Part shown: positions 4,740 through 10,512 of the stretch, piece after piece
How the letters are laid out: every line of letters starts with the position of its first letter
How positions within the stretch are numbered: position 1 is the stretch's first letter
Source of the DNA: Deltaproteobacteria bacterium RIFCSPLOWO2_12_FULL_60_16
GTDB taxonomy: Bacteria > Desulfobacterota > Binatia > UBA9968
NCBI GenBank assembly: GCA_001798565.1
Contig: MGSR01000051.1
Span: 2,444 to 12,955 of the forward strand
Direction: 5' to 3'
Length of the DNA: 10,512 nt
The notes under the pieces: model-generated
What the model saw: the letters and a program-made list of their open reading frames with translations, nothing else
What the model was told of the DNA's origin: nothing
Databases searched by the model: none
Position numbers and translations under genes: made by a program

Positions 4740-7190
4740 ATGGCCACGCCGGAAACCCCACTACGGGCAGAGCGAGGCGGAGTCCAGGAAGACTCCGCTG
4801 TAAAAAAACTCCAGGAAAAGTTGACCGCGAAGATCCAGGATCTGGGGAACCGGGTGAAGGAGACGGAGAAGCTCAAGCTCAGGCTCGGAGATCCCGGGTC
4901 CGACATCGAGGAGCTGAGGAAGCAGGTCGCCTACGCCGAGCAGGTGAAGCAGATCATGAACCAGATCCACGCGGCCAAGGATCTGGATCAGATCTTCGTA
5001 GAGCTGCGGGAGGGGCTGCTCGGGCTGCTGGACGCACAGCGCCTCACCCTCTACGGCGTGGACTACGAACGGAAGGAGATCTACTCCAAGTTTTTGGATC
5101 CCGACACGCAAAAGGATATCAAAGAGATCCGCGTGCCCATCAACGAGCAAAGCATCGCCGGCTTCGTCGCCAAGAACAGGAAGGCCATCAATATCACGGA
5201 TGCCTATAACAAGGCGGAGATCACCAAGATCAGTCCGTCGCTCTCGTTCGACAGCTCCTGGGACAAAAAGACCGGATTCCGGACCAAGCAGATACTGACC
5301 CTCCCGCTGTTCTCCACGGATAACCTGCTCACCGGAGTCATGCAGCTCATCAACAAGAAGAGCGGCGACTCTTTTACCAAGGAGGACGAGGAGAAGATAC
5401 AAGAAATCGCCACAACGCTGGGAATCGCCTTTTACAATCAGTACCAACTGCTCAAGAAAAAGCCCACCAAGTTCGACTATCTGATATCGGCCGGCTTGAT
5501 CACCCAGGCCGAGCTGGATGCGACCATCAAGGAGGCGCGGGACAAGCAAAAAGAGGTGGAGCCGCTTCTGCTGGAAAAGTACAAGATCGCCAAAAAAGAA
5601 ATCGGAAAATCTCTCAGCATTTTTTATAAGTGTCCGTTCGTGGAATATGAGGAGAGGGTGTTTGTCCCGCCGGAGCTGGTGAAGAATATCAGCCTCAATT
5701 ACCTCAGGGGCAACTACTGGATCCCGCTGCGCCGCGGTGAGGATTCGGTTGAAGTTCTGATCGACGATCCCTACTCGTTCCAAAAGCTGCAGGACGTCAA
5801 GCGGCTTTTCCCGGTGAAGGAGGTCAAATTTTTCGTCGGCCTGCGCGACGACATCCTCAAGTTTGTCAGCTCGGTTGCGACCGATCTCGACCCGAACGCC
5901 CCCAAGCAGTCCATCGCCGCCATCCTGGGGGAGCTGACCACGGAAGATCAAACGAAGGCGGAGGACGCCGGGCCCGTCATCGATGAGAACGACAGCGCGA
6001 TCGTCCGCTTGGCCAATCAGATCGTCATCGACGCCTACAAGGCGGGCGCCTCGGACATCCACATCGAGCCCTATGGGGACAAGAAAGAAACCGTTATTCG
6101 CTTCCGCGTGGACGGAGACTGCTACGAGTACCAGAAGGTGCCGCCGAGTTATCGCCGGGCGCTTTCCTCCCGCTTCAAGATCATGTCGCGCCTGGATATC
6201 TCGGAGCGCCGCAAACCCCAGGACGGAAAGATCAAGTTCCGCTTGCCGGACCGGGATATCGAGCTGCGCGTCGCCACGCTGCCGACGTCGGGGCTGGACA
6301 ACGAGGACATCGTCATGCGGATCCTGGCGGCCAGCGAGCCGATGCCGCTTGATAAATTGCAGATGTCCGAGAGGAATCTGCGCGAGTTTAAGCTCCTGTT
6401 GGAAAAGCCCTACGGCATCATACTCTGCGTCGGACCGACCGGATCGGGGAAGACCACGACCCTGCACTCGGCGTTGGGATATATCAACGAGCCGGAGACG
6501 AAAATTTGGACTGCCGAGGACCCGGTGGAGATCACCCAGTACGGCCTGCGCCAGGTCCAGGTCCAGCCGAAAATCGGTTTTGATTTTGCCGCGGCCATGC
6601 GGGCATTCTTGCGCGCCGATCCGGACGTCATCATGGTCGGCGAGATGCGCGATAAGGAAACCTGCGAGACCGGCATCGAGGCCTCGCTCACGGGCCACCT
6701 GGTTTTCAGCACGCTGCACACCAACAACGCGGTGGAAACCGTGACCCGCCTGCTGGAAATGGGGATGGATCCGTTCAACTTCGCTGATGCCCTTCTCGGA
6801 GTCTTGGCCCAGCGGCTGGCGCGAACCATCTGTAAAAATTGTCGAGAGAAATACCATCCGGAGAAAGTGGAATATGACGCCCTGGCCTACGGATACGGCG
6901 AGGAGGCCTTTGCCAAGCTGGGCATCACCTACGACGATAAATTTTTTCTCTATCGCGGCAAGGGATGCGACGCTTGCAACAAAACCGGCTACAAGGGAAG
7001 AGTAGGGCTCCATGAGCTGCTGGTGGCGACCGCCGAGATCAAGCGCCTCATCCAGGCTCGCGCCACGGTCCCGGAGATCCTCAAGGTGGCGGTGAATGAA
7101 GGGATAACCACCCTGGTCCAGGACGGCGTGCTGAAGTCTCTCCAGGGAGCGACCGATTACAAGCAAGTCAAGGCCGTAGCCATGAAATAG
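4740..7190 (+). CDS. GspE/PilB-type secretion ATPase with coiled-coil, GAF and MshEN-like domains
   Basis: The 816-residue product is longer than usual GspE or PilB (about 500-570). Order: coiled coil (about 18-75), GAF domain (about 77-235), MshEN-like domain (about 245-378), then a complete type II/IV secretion ATPase. Its catalytic motifs are intact: Walker A GPTGSGKT at 565-572, Asp box TAEDPVEI at 591-598, Walker B region RADPDVIMVGEMRD at 625-638, His box TGHLVFSTLHTNNA at 651-664, and the four-cysteine zinc site C698, C701, C743, C746. The family forms cytoplasmic hexamers that drive pilus assembly or type II secretion. MshEN domains often bind c-di-GMP, but the usual Arg-Leu-Gly starts of both half-motifs are not evident here. 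The GAF domain may sense a small ligand. It follows coiled-coil protein 2 by 12 bases. Assembly versus retraction cannot be proven, but the zinc site favours GspE/PilB over PilT. Confidence 0.92.
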   Translation: MATPETPLRAERGGVQEDSAVKKLQEKLTAKIQDLGNRVKETEKLKLRLGDPGSDIEELRKQVAYAEQVKQIMNQIHAAKDLDQIFVELREGLLGLLDAQRLTLYGVDYERKEIYSKFLDPDTQKDIKEIRVPINEQSIAGFVAKNRKAINITDAYNKAEITKISPSLSFDSSWDKKTGFRTKQILTLPLFSTDNLLTGVMQLINKKSGDSFTKEDEEKIQEIATTLGIAFYNQYQLLKKKPTKFDYLISAGLITQAELDATIKEARDKQKEVEPLLLEKYKIAKKEIGKSLSIFYKCPFVEYEERVFVPPELVKNISLNYLRGNYWIPLRRGEDSVEVLIDDPYSFQKLQDVKRLFPVKEVKFFVGLRDDILKFVSSVATDLDPNAPKQSIAAILGELTTEDQTKAEDAGPVIDENDSAIVRLANQIVIDAYKAGASDIHIEPYGDKKETVIRFRVDGDCYEYQKVPPSYRRALSSRFKIMSRLDISERRKPQDGKIKFRLPDRDIELRVATLPTSGLDNEDIVMRILAASEPMPLDKLQMSERNLREFKLLLEKPYGIILCVGPTGSGKTTTLHSALGYINEPETKIWTAEDPVEITQYGLRQVQVQPKIGFDFAAAMRAFLRADPDVIMVGEMRDKETCETGIEASLTGHLVFSTLHTNNAVETVTRLLEMGMDPFNFADALLGVLAQRLARTICKNCREKYHPEKVEYDALAYGYGEEAFAKLGITYDDKFFLYRGKGCDACNKTGYKGRVGLHELLVATAEIKRLIQARATVPEILKVAVNEGITTLVQDGVLKSLQGATDYKQVKAVAMK

Positions 7191-7204
7191 CCTCTCATGA
7201 GGCT
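7189..7204 (+). terminator. Weak hairpin at the end of the secretion ATPase gene
   Basis: AGCCTC and GAGGCT form a perfect 6-bp stem with a TCAT loop, overlapping the stop codon. No T-run follows, so termination activity is doubtful. Confidence 0.25.
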
Positions 7205-7250
7205 CAGGATCGGCACCTCCGGCTGCTCCTACCCAGGCCCCCCGCCCTAA
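7197..7250 (+). pseudogene. Possible N-terminal remnant of a DUF72 (YecE-like) gene
   Basis: From the ATG at 7197 a 17-codon frame reads MRLRIGTSGCSYPGPPP and then stops at 7248-7250. The first 13 residues fit the conserved opening of DUF72 proteins, which typically begin with a short hydrophobic strand, then IGTSGW-SYP and a W-G-FYP continuation. The continuation is missing and the next gene lies on the opposite strand, so this looks like a gene start cut off by a deletion or rearrangement. No ribosome binding site is seen. The match is short, so chance is possible. Confidence 0.4.
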
Positions 7251-7257
7251 GCCTGGG
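7232..7257. terminator. Hairpin between convergent genes
   Basis: CCCAGGC at 7232-7238 pairs with GCCTGGG at 7251-7257 around a 12-base loop. It lies at the meeting point of the plus-strand ATPase gene and the minus-strand glyoxalase gene and overlaps the last codons and stop of the latter. No T-run is present on either side, so a bidirectional terminator is only a suggestion. Confidence 0.3.
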
Positions 7258-7672
7258 ATCTTCGTTTCAGATCGATCAGCTCGATTTTGTATCCGTTCGG
7301 GTCTTCGATGAAGGCGATCTCGGAGCCGCCGCTCGACGGTGAGCTCGCGGTCGAACCGTGCTTCATGGGGCCGGGTTCGCGCACGATCTTCGCCCCTTGG
7401 GCGCGCAGGGCCTCGCAGGTTCGATAGATGTCGTCCACTCCCAGCGCGATGTGTCCGAAGGCATTGCCCAGGTCATATTGATGCGTGTCCCAGTTGTGCG
7501 TCAGCTCGATCACAGACGCCTCGGATTCCGGGGCGTAGCCGACAAAGGCGAGGGTGAAGCGGCCGGACGGATAATCTTTTTTTCTCAGGAGCTTCATCCC
7601 CAGGACGTCGCAATAGAATCGGATTGATAGATCCAGGTCGTTCACCCGGATCATGGTGTGAAGGATCTTCAT
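7247..7672 (-). CDS. gloA: Lactoylglutathione lyase (glyoxalase I)
   Basis: The 141-residue product closely follows short bacterial glyoxalase I along its length: MKILHTMIRV, FYCDVLGMKLLR, LAFVGY, VIELTHNW, GHIALGVDD and EDPNGYKIELID. It isomerises the hemithioacetal of methylglyoxal and glutathione to S-lactoylglutathione in the cytoplasm. The four metal ligands are in place (H5, E56, H74, E131). The small size without the extra loops of the zinc class suggests the Ni/Co-activated type. Compared with E. coli GloA there is an insertion of about nine residues, Ser/Gly-rich, at 109-117 between the KHGST turn and the strand leading to the last metal ligand. The start at 7672 is chosen over an in-frame ATG 48 bases upstream because GGAGG lies 7 bases before it and the family begins here. 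Confidence 0.9.
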   Translation of the reverse strand: MKILHTMIRVNDLDLSIRFYCDVLGMKLLRKKDYPSGRFTLAFVGYAPESEASVIELTHNWDTHQYDLGNAFGHIALGVDDIYRTCEALRAQGAKIVREPGPMKHGSTASSPSSGGSEIAFIEDPNGYKIELIDLKRRSQA

Positions 7673-7678
7673 AGGAAA

Positions 7679-7683
7679 CCTCC
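7679..7683 (-). promoter_or_regulatory. Ribosome binding site deciding the glyoxalase start
   Basis: GGAGG on the minus strand, 6 bases from the ATG at 7672, fixes the start at the family-typical position and argues against the longer frame beginning at 7720. Confidence 0.75.
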
Positions 7684-7770
7684 AGCTCCCTCTTTGACCA
7701 CACCGTTGGTTGCACGTCAAGAAGCTTATTTCACCATTGGAGTATCAGCGGCGCTCGCTTGGCGCTCTCC

Positions 7771-7797
7771 TTGACAGCTTGGCGGGGATTCTATATG
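7771..7797 (+). promoter_or_regulatory. Promoter for the SDR gene
   Basis: A perfect -35 box TTGACA lies at 7771-7776. The best -10 candidate by sequence is TATATG at 7792-7797, with a short 15-base spacer. TATGCA at 7794-7799 gives the ideal 17 bases but a poorer match. Either puts the start near 7804-7806, just ahead of the ribosome binding site, so the leader would be very short and translation could not begin at the in-frame ATG at 7759. Confidence 0.45.
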
Positions 7798-7811
7798 CAA
7801 AAATCAATGTT

Positions 7812-7817
7812 AGGAGG
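7812..7817 (+). promoter_or_regulatory. Ribosome binding site deciding the SDR start
   Basis: A perfect AGGAGG ends 4 bases before the ATG at 7822. It sets the SDR start here and rules against the in-frame ATG at 7759, which would add 21 residues with no family match. Confidence 0.8.
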
Positions 7818-7821
7818 AATT

Positions 7822-8568
7822 ATGAGACTGGAAAATAAGGTGGCGATCGTTACAGGCGCGGGCCGCAATATCGGGGAGGATATCGCTAACACTTTTGCCG
7901 CGGAAGGGGCCAAGGTCGCAGTCGTGGATCTGGATAAGGGAAGGGGAGAGCGGGTCACCGGCGGGATCAATGCGGCCCACCCGGATCACGCCCTACAGGT
8001 GGTTTGCGATGTTTCCTCTGCGGCGAGCGTGGAGGGGATGGTCAAAACGGTGGTGCAAAAGTGGGGCGGGGTGGATATTCTGGTCAACAACGCCGCCTGG
8101 ACCGATCGCAAGACTATTCTGGATCTCACCGAAGAAGAGTGGGACAAGGTGATGAACATCTCGCTCAAAAGCGTCTTTCTCTGCACCAAGTTCGCCGCAC
8201 GGGTCATGGTGGACCAGAAGCGCAGGGGCCGCATCGTCAACATCTCCTCCACCTCGGGCCACACGGGGAGAAAAGACGCCACCGCCTACACCGCTGCCAA
8301 GGCGGCGATCCTCAATCTCACCCGTTCTCTGGCCGTGCAGCTTTCGCCCTACGGCATTCGGGTAAATTCCGTGACTCCCAACCGCATCGGCTCACCGGTG
8401 GGAGAGGACCTGGTGCCGGAGAATCGCTATGTCAGCAATCTCGTGGGGCGCAGGGGAGTGCCCCAGGATATCGCCAACGCCGTCCTGTTTCTCGCCAGCG
8501 ATGAGGCGGATTTCATCACGGCTGCGGACCTGTTGGTCGACGGCGGGGCGATGGCGTCGAGGATTTAA
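7822..8568 (+). CDS. SDR-family NAD(P)-dependent oxidoreductase
   Basis: The 248-residue product is a classical short-chain dehydrogenase/reductase of FabG-like length. The cofactor motif is TGAGRNIG (11-18); D36 after the second strand points to NAD(H) rather than NADP(H). The NNAA motif is at 89-92 and the catalytic set is N112, S143, Y156, K160. The C-terminus keeps the family's LASDEADFITAADLLVDGGAM ending in shape. Unusually, the segment that normally reads VNSVxPG is VNSVTPN (182-187), replacing the conserved glycine near the nicotinamide site. The substrate cannot be read from the sequence. It has its own promoter and a perfect ribosome binding site, and lies 369 bases upstream of the benzoyl-CoA-reductase-type genes on the same strand. 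A role in oxidising a hydroxyacyl-CoA of the same pathway is plausible but unproven. Confidence 0.9.
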   Translation: MRLENKVAIVTGAGRNIGEDIANTFAAEGAKVAVVDLDKGRGERVTGGINAAHPDHALQVVCDVSSAASVEGMVKTVVQKWGGVDILVNNAAWTDRKTILDLTEEEWDKVMNISLKSVFLCTKFAARVMVDQKRRGRIVNISSTSGHTGRKDATAYTAAKAAILNLTRSLAVQLSPYGIRVNSVTPNRIGSPVGEDLVPENRYVSNLVGRRGVPQDIANAVLFLASDEADFITAADLLVDGGAMASRI

Positions 8569-8879
8569 GAACCGCGCAGTCCGAAGATGAGATTGCCGGC
8601 GCGCAAAGCCAACGTAAATCCTTCCTGTTTTTGGTAAGCGGGCTCTAGAATTTCCAATTTCTAAGAAGCACGCGCAGATTTCATCCCAGTTTTTCCTCCG
8701 ACGAGCCCGTCTTTAGGAAACCGGTTTTTACAGAACTCCCGAAGATGCAAGGCAATTCTCCGCCGTGTCGCTCCGCGTGCGATCGTCCCTGACGAGAGAC
8801 CTCGTGGCATGCATCTTGCTCTCTTCACGGCCGTTATATGGCTCATCTAACGTTCGTTCGGGCACGGATGCACCCCTTG

Positions 8880-8909
8880 ATGAGACCAACCTCCCCATGA
8901 GATCAACCT
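8880..8909 (+). repeat. Tandem 13-base direct repeat upstream of the reductase genes
   Basis: ATGAGACCAACCT (8880-8892) and ATGAGATCAACCT (8897-8909) differ at one position and are 17 bases apart start to start. TTGAT (8877-8881) and ATCAA (8902-8906) also make an inverted pair across it. The repeat ends 16 bases before the ribosome binding site, so a regulator bound here could block transcription or the early transcript. Confidence 0.5.
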
Positions 8910-8925
8910 GCCGCACAAAAGCTAT

Positions 8926-8932
8926 AGGAGGG
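8926..8932 (+). promoter_or_regulatory. Strong ribosome binding site for the first reductase subunit
   Basis: AGGAGGG lies 5 bases before the ATG at 8938 and fixes that start; no competing in-frame start with a site is nearby. Confidence 0.75.
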
Positions 8933-8937
8933 ACAAC

Positions 8938-10062
8938 ATGGTTGAGAAATTTAAGGAGTGGTACGTAAACCGCCATGCCTACGCCAAGCAGTGGAAGGAG
9001 CGCACCGGCGGCAAGGTCATAGGTACTTTCTGTACCTATGTGCCCGAGGAAATCCTGGTTGCCGCGAAGATGCTCCCGGTCCGCGTTATCGGGAGCCACG
9101 AGCCTCAGGATGTGACTGAGCCTCATATATTCGGCATGTTCTGTCCTTTCTGCCGGGACGCCCTGGCCCAGGGGTTAAAGGGGAGATTCCAGTATCTGGA
9201 TGGGGTCGTGCTGGCGCATTCCTGTATCCACTTTCGCCAGACCTTCAACTCGTGGAGAATCCATCTGCCGGTGGAGTTCAGCTACTACATCCCGATGCCC
9301 AACACGGTGCAGACGCCTCACGCCCGTCCCTATCACAAGGGCGAGGTGGAAAAGTTCCAGGCGGCTCTCCAGGAATATATCGGTCGCCCGATCACCGACG
9401 AAGATCTCGATCGAGGGATCCGAATCTTAAATCGCAACCGCCGTCTCTTGCGCCAGGTCTACGAGTACCGCAAGCTCGACAGCCCGCCTCTCACCGGCGA
9501 GGAGGCGATGTACATGGCGGTGACCAGCCAGTTCATCGACAAGGAGGAGCACAGCGACGTTCTGGAGGCGGCGCTCAAGGAGCTTCCCGGGCGGAAGCTG
9601 CCGCGCGATCCGGGGATTCGTCTCATGGCGGTGGGGAGCGAGAATGACGATGCCGAGTTCTTCAAGATGGTGGAGTCTGTCGGTGGCACGGTGGTCATCG
9701 ACGAGCAGTGCGCGGGGAGCCGCTATTTTTGGAACGAGTCGGCGCCCAATGGAGACCGCATGGCCGCCATCGCGAACCGCTATCTCGATCGGCCACCCTG
9801 TCCCGTCAAGGATTATCCGTCGCACTCCCGCTTCGCGCACGTTCTGAACCTGGCCAAAGACTATCGCGCTCAAGGGGCGATCATCATGCAGGAGAAATTT
9901 TGCGATCCGCATGAAGGGGACAATCCCCGCCTTAAGAAATTTTTGGAGGAGAACGGAATTCCCACGCTTTCGCTGGAGTTCGATTCCACCAATCCTTTGG
10001 GCCCTTTCCGGATCCGCGTCGAGGCGTTTCTGGAAACGATCAGAGGCGAGGAGCTGTTCTAA
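8938..10062 (+). CDS. Benzoyl-CoA reductase / 2-hydroxyacyl-CoA dehydratase subunit, BcrC/HgdB-like
   Basis: The 374-residue product belongs to the HgdB/BcrC family and matches the length of BcrC (about 386). In class I benzoyl-CoA reductase this subunit, with BcrB, holds Fe-S clusters and the substrate site for ATP-driven ring reduction; in 2-hydroxyacyl-CoA dehydratases the same fold removes water by a ketyl radical. Visible signatures are [10 protein letters not shown] (31-40), FCPFCRDAL (68-76), AHSC (93-96), IDEQCAG (254-260) and the C-terminal block [21 protein letters not shown] (318-338), followed by IPTLSLEFD. Candidate cluster ligands are C32, C69, C72, C96, C258 and C322. Gene order matches bcrC-bcrB of Thauera and badD-badE of Rhodopseudomonas. 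The ATPase/activator genes needed to separate the two functions lie beyond the window, so no symbol is given. Confidence 0.88.
   Translation: MVEKFKEWYVNRHAYAKQWKERTGGKVIGTFCTYVPEEILVAAKMLPVRVIGSHEPQDVTEPHIFGMFCPFCRDALAQGLKGRFQYLDGVVLAHSCIHFRQTFNSWRIHLPVEFSYYIPMPNTVQTPHARPYHKGEVEKFQAALQEYIGRPITDEDLDRGIRILNRNRRLLRQVYEYRKLDSPPLTGEEAMYMAVTSQFIDKEEHSDVLEAALKELPGRKLPRDPGIRLMAVGSENDDAEFFKMVESVGGTVVIDEQCAGSRYFWNESAPNGDRMAAIANRYLDRPPCPVKDYPSHSRFAHVLNLAKDYRAQGAIIMQEKFCDPHEGDNPRLKKFLEENGIPTLSLEFDSTNPLGPFRIRVEAFLETIRGEELF
9018..9040 (+). repeat. Perfect 9-bp inverted repeat inside the first reductase gene
   Basis: CATAGGTAC (9018-9026) and GTACCTATG (9032-9040) are exact reverse complements around TTTCT. 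The element starts 80 bases into the coding region and covers codons 27-35, including conserved C32. It could form an mRNA hairpin or a protein-binding site, or be chance. Confidence 0.4.
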
Positions 10063-10067
10063 GGAGG
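10061..10067 (+). promoter_or_regulatory. Ribosome binding site for the second reductase subunit
   Basis: AAGGAGG overlaps the stop codon of the preceding gene and lies 8 bases before the ATG at 10076, implying translational coupling and balanced production of the two subunits. Confidence 0.75.
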
Positions 10068-10075
10068 ATTTGATC

Positions 10076-10512
10076 ATGGCGACCCTAACCAAATACCCGA
10101 CTGAAGCGTTGAAATGTTGGCCCAAGGCCAAAGAGATCCGCCAGCAGTACTACAAAGACTATGCTGAGGCCCATGACCGGGGGGGCATCCGCTGGAGTGG
10201 CGGGGCCTGGGCTTTCGATGCCGTGCCCATGGGCCTGGGCGATGACGTCCATGTCATGACCGGCGAGCCCTACGCCGCCTCTATCGCGTATGACCGCAAA
10301 TTTGCCCAGGAGTGTCAGGACGCCACGGATGCCAGGGGTTGGGCCCGCGACCTCTGCTCCTATATGCGCATCTACTGGGGCTCGATGTACCTCAACCGCT
10401 TTTTCTTTGGCGGGGAGTTCCCCAAGCCCGATTTTTATTACCAGACCCAGATTTGCTGCAGCCACGCGAAGTGGGACCAGGAAGCCTCCCTGCATGAAAA
10501 GGTCCCTTTCTA
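10076..10512 (+). CDS. Partial benzoyl-CoA reductase / 2-hydroxyacyl-CoA dehydratase subunit, BcrB-like
   Basis: The first 145 residues are visible, then the window ends; the family is usually about 430 long. The segments [20 protein letters not shown] (50-69) and [14 protein letters not shown] (122-135), together with [19 protein letters not shown] (80-98), fit the larger BcrB/BadE-type subunit, in which the Cys residues supply Fe-S ligands (here C80, C94, C127 and C128 are candidates). It starts 13 bases after the BcrC-like gene and would form the heterodimeric catalytic core with it. The presence of two different HgdB-type proteins in this order favours the benzoyl-CoA reductase arrangement, but dehydratase pairs have a similar layout. 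An ATPase/activator pair of the BcrA/BcrD or HgdC type is expected just beyond the edge. Confidence 0.85.
   Translation, partial: MATLTKYPTEALKCWPKAKEIRQQYYKDYAEAHDRGGIRWSGGAWAFDAVPMGLGDDVHVMTGEPYAASIAYDRKFAQECQDATDARGWARDLCSYMRIYWGSMYLNRFFFGGEFPKPDFYYQTQICCSHAKWDQEASLHEKVPF

Larger units (their letters stand above)
8569..8937 (+). other. Gene-free leader before the reductase genes
   Basis: This stretch of 369 bases has no convincing gene on either strand; the open frames found are short and lack family features or ribosome binding sites. It holds an AT-rich imperfect inverted repeat near 8645-8664 (TAGAA and TTCTA arms), which could end the SDR transcript. There is a TATATG at 8835-8840 that could be a -10 box but has no good -35 partner, and a tandem repeat at 8880-8909. 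A regulated promoter is expected here because the downstream genes belong to a tightly controlled type of pathway. Confidence 0.5.

Noticed and set aside
5983..6744. A 253-codon open frame on the plus strand in a second frame inside the ATPase gene
   Set aside because: Its Arg/Ser/Pro-rich composition is typical of a shifted frame in GC-rich DNA; the true frame carries conserved motifs.
4761..7166. An 801-codon open frame on the minus strand opposite the secretion ATPase gene
   Set aside because: The plus strand encodes a protein with all motifs of the secretion ATPase family. The opposite frame has no recognisable domain and is explained by GC-rich codon use.
7692..7720. TTGACG-17-TCAAAG on the minus strand as a promoter for the glyoxalase gene
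   Set aside because: The -35 box and spacing are good but the -10 box is poor, so it is not listed as a feature.
7759..7821. Longer N-terminus for the SDR
   Set aside because: It lies across the promoter, adds residues with no family match, and the perfect ribosome binding site is before the ATG at 7822.
8728..9126. A 132-codon minus-strand frame in the leader before the BcrC-like gene
   Set aside because: It overlaps the start of the BcrC-like gene, has no recognisable domain and no ribosome binding site.
9427..10131. A 234-codon minus-strand frame across the reductase genes
   Set aside because: It covers the junction of two well-supported family genes on the other strand and has no features of its own.
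1..10512. CRISPR arrays, tRNA or rRNA genes, insertion sequences
   Set aside because: I looked for regularly spaced repeats, cloverleaf-like segments and transposase motifs on both strands and saw none.

Overview
The window is about 10.5 kb of moderately GC-rich bacterial DNA with tightly packed genes and short leaders. The gene content suggests an anaerobic or facultative member of the Deltaproteobacteria / Desulfobacterota / Binatota type. The reasons are a 2[4Fe-4S] ferredoxin, an ATP-dependent benzoyl-CoA-reductase-type subunit pair, and a GAF-fused type II/IV secretion ATPase next to an ExeA-like ATPase. This placement is inferred from gene families only; no marker gene is present.

Layout. 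(1) Positions 1-1820 are on the minus strand: a partial small zinc-ribbon protein with its own promoter, then a two-gene operon of a ferredoxin/zinc-ribbon/coiled-coil fusion followed by a four-helix CopD-like membrane protein. (2) Positions 1930-7190 are on the plus strand and form two transcription units. Each starts from a closely similar sigma-70-like promoter, begins with a coiled-coil protein of the same style, and continues with an ATPase. The first ATPase is an ExeA/DamX-like AAA protein with one membrane helix and a C-terminal SPOR domain. The second is an 816-residue GspE/PilB-type ATPase with an N-terminal coiled coil, a GAF domain and an MshEN-like domain. No pilin, platform protein or secretin gene lies in the window. 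(3) Positions 7190-7821 hold a short remnant that reads like the start of a DUF72 protein and a glyoxalase I gene on the minus strand. (4) Positions 7822-10512 are on the plus strand: an SDR oxidoreductase with a good promoter and ribosome binding site, a 369-base gene-free leader, and two adjacent subunits of the benzoyl-CoA reductase / 2-hydroxyacyl-CoA dehydratase family, the second cut by the window end.

How the genes may work together. The paired coiled-coil/ATPase units look like one co-regulated module for an envelope-spanning machine: a secretion-type motor ATPase, a peptidoglycan-reaching AAA ATPase, and two probable scaffold proteins. This is the best candidate in the window for an undescribed system. 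The right-hand genes suggest acyl-CoA or aromatic-CoA metabolism. Allochromatium-type ferredoxins are known electron donors to benzoyl-CoA reductase, so the ferredoxin fusion at the left could serve it, but the two loci are 7 kb apart and on opposite strands, so that link is only inference.
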